A model generated the notes under the pieces. The model was given only the letters and a program-made list of their open reading frames with translations, ran no database searches and had not been told where the DNA came from. A stretch of DNA of 5,651 nucleotides from the NCBI GenBank assembly GCA_017456685.1, contig JAFTIV010000115.1, positions 1 to 5,651 on the forward strand, in the 5' to 3' direction. Every line of letters begins with the position of its first letter. Position 1 is the stretch's first letter. Below, piece by piece: positions 1 through 5,651 of this stretch. This stretch comes from Clostridia bacterium. Its GTDB lineage: Bacteria > Bacillota > Clostridia > Oscillospirales > CAG-272. The translations under genes were made by a program, and so were the position numbers.

Positions 1-1573
1 CGTAATAACAACTCTTGATGTATATATGCAGTATCAGCTTGAGGCCGTGCTTGAGACTGCATCTATTGAGTCTGGAGCTCAAAATAGAGCAACAGGGATT
101 GTGATGAATCCTAAAACGGGCGCGATATATGCAATGGCTACATATCCGTCCTTCGACCTTAATAATCCTTATATATTAGATGAGCAATCGCAGTTTAAGC
201 TCAATGAATATGATAAAAATTCAAAGGAATATAGTCAAGAATATCTAAATTTATTGTTTAGAATGTGGGGAAATAAGGCGGTGAGTGAGCTTTACGAGCC
301 TGGTTCAACCTTCAAAATCGTCACCACATCTGTTGCGTTGCAGGAAAAAGTCGCAAACCTTTCAAGCAGATTCCATTGCTCTGGCTCTTTGAAAATAGAT
401 GGATATTATCGTGCAATAAGCTGTCACAAAAGGACTGGACACGGCTCTCTTAGCTTTGCCGAGGCGCTTCAGCAATCTTGCAATCCATCAATGATGACAT
501 TGGGATTGAGGATTGGCAGAGAAAGCTTCTATAGTTATTTTAAAAAATTTGGATATGGAGAAAAAACGGGAATAGATTTGCCGTCTGAAAGCGCGGGATA
601 TTATCATTCGTTTGATGATTTTTCAAATGTTTCTCTGGCTGTATATTCCTTTGGTCAAACATTTAAAACAACGGCAATACAACAAATTTGTGCCGTCAGC
701 ACGATTGCAAATGGTGGATATTCGATTACTCCACATTTTCTTGAAAAGATAGTTGATAATGATGGAAATGTAATTTATGAGCAGGAATCTGAAGTGAATG
801 AACAAATAATTGATACATCAGTCTGTAAAACAATTTCTCAAATTTTAAAGGAAGGTGTTGACGGAAATGGTGGCGCCAAAAATGCATATGTTGCAGGGTA
901 TAATGTAGCCGCTAAAACAGGAACATCGGAGAAAAAGGATAAGTATGATGAAAATGGTAACACACCATATAGAGTTTCGTCGTGCGTTGCATATGCACCT
1001 GCCGAGGATGCCCAGGTGGCGGTAATACTGATAGTTGATGAGCCGAGCGTCGGAAGCGCTTATGGAAGCGTTGTGGCAGCACCATATGTTTCACAGCTAC
1101 TTGAGCTTATTTTGCCATATATGGGCTTTAAAGCCGAATATAGCGAGCTTGATGAGGAGCATAAACAAATAAAAATAGCAGATTACACCTCTAAAACCGT
1201 AGAAGAGGCAATAAGTATCGCGAAAGAGCAAAAAATATCTTATGAAATAATCGGTGATGGAGAAAATATTGTGTTTCAAATGCCATCTGCAAATAGCGAA
1301 ATTTATCAAAAAAGTGGAAAAATTCTTCTTTATACAGATGGGATGATAAGTGAAACAATAACTGCCGAGGTTCCTTCGGTTATTGGTAAAACACCAGAGG
1401 AGGCTAATGAACTAATTTTAAATGCGGGATTCAATGTAAAGATTGAGGGTGCTATGAATTTTTCTGTAAATCAAGGAGCAAAAATCGTCTCACAATATCC
1501 GTCTCAGGGGGCGCTTATAAGGCGCGGAGATGTGATTACTATAAAAGTTATTTACACTGACGAAAAGGAGTGA
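1..1573 (+). CDS. spoVD: Class B penicillin-binding protein with two PASTA repeats (FtsI/SpoVD family), 5'-truncated
   Basis: This is a D,D-transpeptidase that cross-links peptidoglycan stem peptides outside the membrane, as the partner of a SEDS polymerase. The reading frame is open from base 2, and the eight codons before the first ATG (26) read VITTLDVY, part of the conserved TLD..x..Q segment that opens the transpeptidase domain. The ATG at 26 is therefore internal, and the true start, membrane anchor and N-terminal pedestal domain lie upstream. Counting from the Met at 26, the catalytic STFK is at 94-97 (Ser94, within EPGSTFK), SCN (the SxN motif) at 151-153 and KTGT at 297-300, so all three active-site motifs are intact. 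Two PASTA repeats follow, at about 380-438 and 447-510. Cys118, Cys133 and Cys152 resemble the cysteine pattern of SpoVD. It lies two bases upstream of murE, the usual dcw place for ftsI/spoVD. Family membership is secure; whether it acts in vegetative division (FtsI) or sporulation (SpoVD) is not, and the symbol given is the best guess. Confidence 0.93.
   Translation, partial: VITTLDVYMQYQLEAVLETASIESGAQNRATGIVMNPKTGAIYAMATYPSFDLNNPYILDEQSQFKLNEYDKNSKEYSQEYLNLLFRMWGNKAVSELYEPGSTFKIVTTSVALQEKVANLSSRFHCSGSLKIDGYYRAISCHKRTGHGSLSFAEALQQSCNPSMMTLGLRIGRESFYSYFKKFGYGEKTGIDLPSESAGYYHSFDDFSNVSLAVYSFGQTFKTTAIQQICAVSTIANGGYSITPHFLEKIVDNDGNVIYEQESEVNEQIIDTSVCKTISQILKEGVDGNGGAKNAYVAGYNVAAKTGTSEKKDKYDENGNTPYRVSSCVAYAPAEDAQVAVILIVDEPSVGSAYGSVVAAPYVSQLLELILPYMGFKAEYSELDEEHKQIKIADYTSKTVEEAISIAKEQKISYEIIGDGENIVFQMPSANSEIYQKSGKILLYTDGMISETITAEVPSVIGKTPEEANELILNAGFNVKIEGAMNFSVNQGAKIVSQYPSQGALIRRGDVITIKVIYTDEKE
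1565..1570 (+). promoter_or_regulatory. Ribosome binding site of murE, deciding its start
   Basis: AAGGAG sits five bases upstream of ATG 1576, an ideal Shine-Dalgarno spacing. The in-frame GTG at 1570 overlaps the last G of this motif and could not be served by it, so ATG 1576 is preferred over the longer GTG start. The motif lies within the last codons of the preceding PBP gene, so termination there and initiation of murE are probably coupled. Confidence 0.85.
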
Positions 1574-1575
1574 AA

Positions 1576-3057
1576 ATGAGGCTTGCAGAGCTTTTGAAAG
1601 GCATTAGGGTGTTAGGTGGAGGGAAAAATCTGCTTACGGATGTAAAAGGAATATTTTCGGATTCAAGAAAAAAAGTGTTTAATGGCGCTTTCGTGGCAAT
1701 AAAAGGAGAAAAACGCAACGGAAACGAATATATACAAGAGGCTATATCAAATGGCGCAGTTGTGATTATTACAGACGATGAAAATACATATGAAAAGGAA
1801 AAAAATGCGGTTTTGGTAGAATCATCAAGAAGGGCACTTTCATATATGTGGGATAATTTTTATAATCATCCTACAGAAAACATTAATCTTGTTGCGATAA
1901 CGGGAACAAACGGGAAAACCTCTTGCGCATATTATTTATACAACATCCTAAGGACATCGGGAAAAGATGTAGGCTTAATTTCAACAATTGAATGTCTTAT
2001 AAATGGCGAAAGGATTGAGTTAAATGGTGGTAGCGAGGTTTTGGATATTTGCTCTGCAATGACAACTCCTGACCCTGAGATTTTATATTCATTGCTTGAT
2101 GAAATGAGAGCAAAGGGTGTTAAGTACATAGTAATGGAGGCATCATCACACGCCTTGGAGCAGGAAAAGCTATCACCATTATCAGCGGATTATGCGATTT
2201 TTACCAATTTAAGTGCTGAGCATTTGGAATTTCATAAAACTTTGGAAGCGTATTATCAAGCAAAAAAACGACTTTTTAAAGAGAAAACCATTTCTATAGT
2301 GAATGTCGATGATTCATATGGAGAAAGACTAAAAAATGAGCTTGATAATGTCAAAGCCTGTTCGTTAAAGAAAAAAGCTGATTTTTATGCCGAGAATATC
2401 GAATTATTATCAAGAGGGTATAGATACAAAATTAAGGATAACAATAAATATAATGTTATAGATGGGCAGATAAACGGAGAGTTTTCCGTGTACAATTCGT
2501 TGCTTAGCCTTGCGTGCGCAAGGTCTATGGGGATTGAAATGCAATGTATTGTTACGGCTATTTCGACGCTTAATGGTGTTGAGGGCCGCTTTGAAAAAAT
2601 AGACGACAGTAATATATATGTTGATTATGCACATACTCCTTATGCTGTGGAAAATGTATTAAAGGAATTGAAAAAAATCACGCCCGAGGGGCGCGTTTTT
2701 GCCTTGTTTGGATGCGGTGGTGATAGAGATAGGTCGAAAAGGGCTAAAATGGGAGAAATCGCTACCTTGCTGGCTGATGTATGTATTATAACAAGTGATA
2801 ATTCTCGAAGCGAAAGAACACTTGATATAATAGTGGACATTATGAAAGGAATAAGAGATAAATGTGAGCTTGCAATTATACCGGACCGTGAAAAGGCAAT
2901 TTTATATGCAATATCTCAATTAAGAAAAAAAGACAGCTTAATACTACTTGGTAAAGGACATGAATGCTATCAAATTGATAATCAAGGGAAGCATTATTTT
3001 AATGAAAGAGAAATCGTTAGGAGAGCTTTGAAACATGATAAAAACGAAGCTCTATAG
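1576..3057 (+). CDS. murE: UDP-N-acetylmuramoyl-L-alanyl-D-glutamate--2,6-diaminopimelate ligase
   Basis: MurE is a cytoplasmic ATP-dependent ligase that adds the third stem-peptide residue to UDP-MurNAc-L-Ala-D-Glu. With the ATG start it is 493 residues, normal for the family. Motifs in order (ATG numbering): the N-terminal UDP-binding domain with FSDSR near 27-31; P-loop GTNGKTS at 110-116; TTPDP at 163-167; MEASSHAL at 187-194; AEHLEFH at 214-220; AK at 229-230, where the Lys is the likely carbamylated one; YAHTP at 351-355; GCGGDRDRSKR at 379-389; DNSR at 408-411; and GKGHE at 459-463. The Arg of DNSR (DNPR in typical enzymes) together with GKGHE marks a meso-diaminopimelate-adding enzyme rather than a lysine-adding one. 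Oddities are DNPR to DNSR, KRP to KRA, HTPD to HTPY, and DHLD to EHLE. The PBP stop is two bases upstream, and murF overlaps the last 23 bases. The function is secure; the diaminopimelate assignment is an inference from motifs. Confidence 0.96.
   Translation: MRLAELLKGIRVLGGGKNLLTDVKGIFSDSRKKVFNGAFVAIKGEKRNGNEYIQEAISNGAVVIITDDENTYEKEKNAVLVESSRRALSYMWDNFYNHPTENINLVAITGTNGKTSCAYYLYNILRTSGKDVGLISTIECLINGERIELNGGSEVLDICSAMTTPDPEILYSLLDEMRAKGVKYIVMEASSHALEQEKLSPLSADYAIFTNLSAEHLEFHKTLEAYYQAKKRLFKEKTISIVNVDDSYGERLKNELDNVKACSLKKKADFYAENIELLSRGYRYKIKDNNKYNVIDGQINGEFSVYNSLLSLACARSMGIEMQCIVTAISTLNGVEGRFEKIDDSNIYVDYAHTPYAVENVLKELKKITPEGRVFALFGCGGDRDRSKRAKMGEIATLLADVCIITSDNSRSERTLDIIVDIMKGIRDKCELAIIPDREKAILYAISQLRKKDSLILLGKGHECYQIDNQGKHYFNEREIVRRALKHDKNEAL
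3019..3023 (+). promoter_or_regulatory. Probable ribosome binding site of murF
   Basis: AGGAG lies inside the end of murE, 11 bases before ATG 3035, somewhat longer than the optimal spacing. An in-frame TGA at 3029-3031 just upstream of the ATG rules out any longer MurF start, so ATG 3035 is the first possible start. The motif is good but the spacing is only fair. Confidence 0.6.
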
Positions 3058-4384
3058 AGCCTCTAAAATAGCCGAAATAGTAAAGGGAAAGCTTATAGGA
3101 GAGGATTGCTTAATAGATCAAATATGCTTCGATTCACGAAAGCTAATGAGTGAAAAAAGTCTGTTTTTCGCCATTAAGGGTAAAAGGTACGACGCAGAGT
3201 GCTTTGTAGATGAGGCAATAAAGAAAGGCGCAGGAGTTATCGTATCGAGCAAGAAGAGAACTGTAGATGCTACTCAAATATATGTTGAGAATACTAATGA
3301 AGCATTGTTTGAGTTGGCGCGTTATAACAAGGGTGAAACAAAGATTATAGGCATAACAGGTAGTGTTGGAAAAACAACTATAAAGCAAATGATATGCTCG
3401 ATTTTGTCTAAAAAATATAAGGTATATGGAACCGTGGAAAACCACAATAATGAAATAGGTGTTGCACAAACGCTTTTGGGAATCACCGACGAAAAATATT
3501 GTGTTATTGAAATGGGAATGCGAGGCAAGGGAGAGATAGATTTTTTGTCAAGACTTTGTGAACCATATATATCAGTAATATCGAATGTAGGTAAAGCACA
3601 TCTTGGAAAATTGGGGACCGAAGAGGCGATTTTTGAGGCAAAATGCGAAATTATACCTAACACAAAAGCACATGTTATAGTTCCTAATGAATGGAGATTT
3701 AAATGCTTGAATTACGGCTCCTTAAATCCTCTTTTTATAGGCGCTGGCGCGGATGCCTATGCGTGTAATATTAGCTATCTAAAAAAGGGAATTTCATTTG
3801 ATGTTTTCGATAAGAAATCCAAAAAAATAATTCCTATGCAATTAGACTCGGTTTATGAGCATGATGCTCAAAATTGCGCCTTTGCATATATGGTTGGAAA
3901 ACTTTGTGGTGTGTCTATCGAAAACATAAAATCTGGAATTTTAGAATTTAAAAATTGCAAAAACAGAGGAGAGTTGATAAGTATAGGAAAATTTAGTATA
4001 ATAAACGATACCTACAATGCCTCGTTTGAAAGCGTTAAAGGTGCATTACAAGGCCTTGTACAGCTTTCTAATGCTCAAAATAAGAGAAGCATTGCACTTT
4101 TAGGAGATATGCTCGAAATGGGAGAAAATTCCGCATATTTTCATAAAAAAATAGGCGAATTTTCAAGAAAAATAGGAATATATAATGTTATTTCAATCGG
4201 TGAATTTTCGTCACAAATTTGCGAGGGATTTGGTGGCGGAATAATGCTAAAGAGTAATCAGGAGGCTATAAATTATATAGCCGAAAATTTAGGAAACGGC
4301 GACATCCTTTTACTTAAGGCAAGTCGTGGTATGTATTTTGAAAAAATATTAGAAGGATTAAAAGAGAAAATCAATGAAAATTGA
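3035..4384 (+). CDS. murF: UDP-N-acetylmuramoyl-tripeptide--D-alanyl-D-alanine ligase
   Basis: MurF is a cytoplasmic ATP-dependent ligase that joins D-Ala-D-Ala to UDP-MurNAc-tripeptide, completing the pentapeptide that MraY uses. The protein is 449 residues, normal for the family. It has the N-terminal domain with FDSR (32-35) and FFAIKGKRYDAE (44-55), P-loop GITGSVGKTT (106-115, Lys113), NHNNEIGV (136-143), EMGMRGKGEI (159-168), SNVGKAHLG (183-191), EAK (201-203, the likely carbamylated Lys203), NDTYNAS (324-330), LGDMLEMGE (356-364) and KASRG (428-432). The central ligase domain spans roughly 100-310 and the C-terminal domain the rest. Three motifs depart from the usual form: GVA for GVP, NASF for NANP/NASP, and KASRG for KGSRG. 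It overlaps murE by 23 bases and mraY by 11, which suggests coupled translation. The assignment is secure from motifs, order and length. Confidence 0.96.
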   Translation: MIKTKLYRASKIAEIVKGKLIGEDCLIDQICFDSRKLMSEKSLFFAIKGKRYDAECFVDEAIKKGAGVIVSSKKRTVDATQIYVENTNEALFELARYNKGETKIIGITGSVGKTTIKQMICSILSKKYKVYGTVENHNNEIGVAQTLLGITDEKYCVIEMGMRGKGEIDFLSRLCEPYISVISNVGKAHLGKLGTEEAIFEAKCEIIPNTKAHVIVPNEWRFKCLNYGSLNPLFIGAGADAYACNISYLKKGISFDVFDKKSKKIIPMQLDSVYEHDAQNCAFAYMVGKLCGVSIENIKSGILEFKNCKNRGELISIGKFSIINDTYNASFESVKGALQGLVQLSNAQNKRSIALLGDMLEMGENSAYFHKKIGEFSRKIGIYNVISIGEFSSQICEGFGGGIMLKSNQEAINYIAENLGNGDILLLKASRGMYFEKILEGLKEKINEN

Positions 4385-5375
4385 AGGCATATTTTTACTT
4401 GTTTTATTAGTAACTTTTTTAATAACTTTTATCAGCTTGAGACGCTTGATACCATTTTTGGCATCTAAAAAAATGGGGCAAAAAATTCTTGACATTGGTC
4501 CAAGGTGGCATAAGGGCAAGGAAGGAACACCAACAATGGGAGGCTTGTCCTTTATTTTGGCGATACTCATTGCTTTTGTTGTTTTTATAATTATCACGAT
4601 AAAGGATTTAAATCAAAGATATCTTGCGTGTGCCATAAATATTATCTTATATGCAATATTAAATGCAATGATTGGAATAATTGATGATTTTGCAAAGATT
4701 AGAAATGCGAGAAACGAGGGATTAACACCAAAAGGGAAGCTAATTTTTCAAAGCATTGCTTCAATTCTTTTTTTAATTTCATTAAACTATACCGTGGGGA
4801 TTGATACAAGCCTTTATATCCCTTATTTTGATGTATATATAGAAATTGGATTTTTCTATTACATCTTAGCATTTTTGTTGCTTTGCGGGGTTGTCAATAG
4901 TGTTAATTTGACTGACGGCTTAGATGGTCTTGCTTCAAGTATTATCTTGACAATAGGGATTTTTTTATCAATAGTATCATTGGTGATAACAAGAGAGCCT
5001 ATAATTGCTTTTTTTGCTGGGTCAATTATTGGAGCTATGCTCGGCTTTTTAGTGTATAATTTTTACCCTGCAAGAGTCTTTATGGGAGATACAGGCTCCC
5101 TGTTTCTTGGTGCGCTTGTCGTGGCAATTTCTTTTTTGCTGAACAATATTTTATTAGTGCTTGTTTATGGCTTTGTTTTTATTTGCGAGGCGACATCTGT
5201 TATTTTACAGGTAGTGTATTTCAAGATAACAAAAGGAAAAAGATTGTTCAAAATGGCACCATTGCATCATCATTTTGAAAAAAGCGGACTTGGTGAGGTG
5301 AAAATAACGATAGCTTTCGCAATAATAAATATGATTTTTTGTATTTTGGCGTGTTTAGGTATGGGAAATTTATGA
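4374..5375 (+). CDS. mraY: Phospho-N-acetylmuramoyl-pentapeptide-transferase
   Basis: MraY is an integral membrane enzyme that transfers phospho-MurNAc-pentapeptide from UDP to undecaprenyl phosphate, giving lipid I on the cytoplasmic face. The 333-residue length is normal. About ten hydrophobic segments can be seen, near residues 4-22, 57-76, 84-102, 123-141, 157-175, 186-205, 208-227, 240-256, 258-282 and 311-330. Signature motifs are GTPTMGG (51-57), IIDD with the Asp pair 104-105, NLTDGLDGLA (178-187), FMGDTGS (236-242, with catalytic-region Asp239) and APLHHHFE (295-302). All key acidic and His residues are present. An in-frame TAA at 4359-4361 limits the start to ATG 4374, which overlaps the murF stop; its Shine-Dalgarno is weak (GAG at 4364-4366), so it may depend on coupling to murF. 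The next gene starts inside its stop codon. murD, which usually follows mraY, is not there. Confidence 0.97.
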   Translation: MKIEGIFLLVLLVTFLITFISLRRLIPFLASKKMGQKILDIGPRWHKGKEGTPTMGGLSFILAILIAFVVFIIITIKDLNQRYLACAINIILYAILNAMIGIIDDFAKIRNARNEGLTPKGKLIFQSIASILFLISLNYTVGIDTSLYIPYFDVYIEIGFFYYILAFLLLCGVVNSVNLTDGLDGLASSIILTIGIFLSIVSLVITREPIIAFFAGSIIGAMLGFLVYNFYPARVFMGDTGSLFLGALVVAISFLLNNILLVLVYGFVFICEATSVILQVVYFKITKGKRLFKMAPLHHHFEKSGLGEVKITIAFAIINMIFCILACLGMGNL

Positions 5376-5651
5376 GAAAAATACTTTTTGAAACAAATAA
5401 TAATTTAGAAATTGAAGATACTGTAATTCCTTATAAGAAAAAAACTGATAAAATATTGTTGATGTTAATTTTGACATTGCTTATGTGCGGAACTATGATG
5501 ATATCAAGCGCAAGCTTTCCATATGCATCGGTTCATTATGGAGACGGGGCTTATTATATAAGGCGACAAATAATATTTTTGGCATTAGGGCTATTTTCTA
5601 TGATGATTTTTAGCCGAATACCAGTCGAGCAATACAGAAAATTTTCCCCTA
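5372..5651 (+). CDS. ftsW: SEDS-family peptidoglycan glycosyltransferase (FtsW/SpoVE/RodA), 3'-truncated
   Basis: Only the first 93 codons are in the window, and the frame is still open at the end. SEDS proteins are polytopic membrane glycosyltransferases that polymerise lipid II together with a class B PBP such as the one at the window start. The visible part has a charged cytoplasmic tail of about 27 residues, a first membrane segment near 28-44 followed by MISSAS (43-48), an outside loop containing GDGAYYIRRQ (57-66), and a second membrane segment near 67-81 followed by SRIP (81-84). The SSAS and YYIRRQ elements and their spacing are typical of FtsW, SpoVE and RodA N-termini. ATG 5372 overlaps the mraY stop as ATGA; a GTG at 5351 is a less likely alternative. 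The dcw position favours FtsW, or SpoVE if the host sporulates; the catalytic region is not visible, so the subtype is inferred. Confidence 0.88.
   Translation, partial: MRKILFETNNNLEIEDTVIPYKKKTDKILLMLILTLLMCGTMMISSASFPYASVHYGDGAYYIRRQIIFLALGLFSMMIFSRIPVEQYRKFSP

Noticed and set aside
26..28. ATG at 26 as the start of the PBP gene
   Set aside because: The frame is open to the window edge and the upstream codons encode part of the conserved transpeptidase domain opening, so this Met is internal and the gene is truncated by the window.
1570..1572. GTG at 1570 as the murE start
   Set aside because: It overlaps the AAGGAG ribosome binding site that is ideally spaced for ATG 1576, and the ATG start gives a typical MurE N-terminus.
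2508..2523. Perfect inverted repeat CCTTGC-GTGC-GCAAGG inside murE
   Set aside because: It has a six-base stem and four-base loop but no following T-run, and lies in coding sequence for an ordinary Mur ligase helix; probably chance.
3143..3663. Open frames on the minus strand opposite murF (108 and 113 codons) and shorter ones elsewhere
   Set aside because: They lie wholly opposite strongly conserved genes, show no recognisable domain, and have no convincing ribosome binding site; they are shadows of the real genes.
5351..5353. GTG at 5351 as an alternative ftsW start
   Set aside because: It would add seven residues and lengthen the overlap with mraY; ATG 5372 in an ATGA overlap gives a typical SEDS N-terminus.
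1..5651. Search for CRISPR arrays, tRNA or rRNA genes, insertion sequences and phage features
   Set aside because: Coding sequence fills the window without gaps, and I saw no spaced repeats, transposase or integrase motifs, or RNA gene signatures.

Overview
The window is a compact stretch of the division and cell wall (dcw) cluster, all on the + strand. It holds the 3' part of a PASTA-bearing class B penicillin-binding protein gene (FtsI/SpoVD family), complete murE, murF and mraY genes, and the 5' end of an FtsW/SpoVE/RodA-family gene. The DNA is AT-rich, start sites carry AGGAG-type ribosome binding sites, MurE looks meso-diaminopimelate-adding, and the PBP combines tandem C-terminal PASTA repeats with the cysteine pattern of SpoVD. 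Together these point to a low-GC Bacillota, most likely a member of Clostridia. The species and its ability to sporulate cannot be read from this window.

Layout: positions 1-1573 encode the transpeptidase domain and two PASTA repeats of the PBP, whose N-terminal part lies upstream of the window. Two bases later murE begins (ATG at 1576) and runs to 3057. murF (3035-4384) overlaps murE by 23 bases, and mraY (4374-5375) overlaps murF by 11. The ftsW-type gene starts at 5372 in an ATGA overlap with the mraY stop and is cut at the window end. There is no intergenic space, so no promoter, terminator, RNA gene or mobile element fits between the genes. They are almost certainly co-transcribed, and translational coupling is likely at each junction.

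Functionally the genes form one pathway. MurE adds the third stem-peptide residue in the cytoplasm, MurF adds D-Ala-D-Ala, and MraY moves the phospho-MurNAc-pentapeptide onto undecaprenyl phosphate to give lipid I. After MurG makes lipid II (not in this window), the FtsW-type SEDS protein and its class B PBP partner polymerise and cross-link it at the septum or, for SpoVD/SpoVE, in the spore cortex.

I found no new biological system here; this is a housekeeping locus. The points worth a second look are modest: murD is missing from its usual place between mraY and ftsW, several normally conserved prolines are lost in MurE and MurF motifs, the PBP has a SpoVD-like cysteine pair beside its active site, and a terminator-like hairpin lies inside murE.
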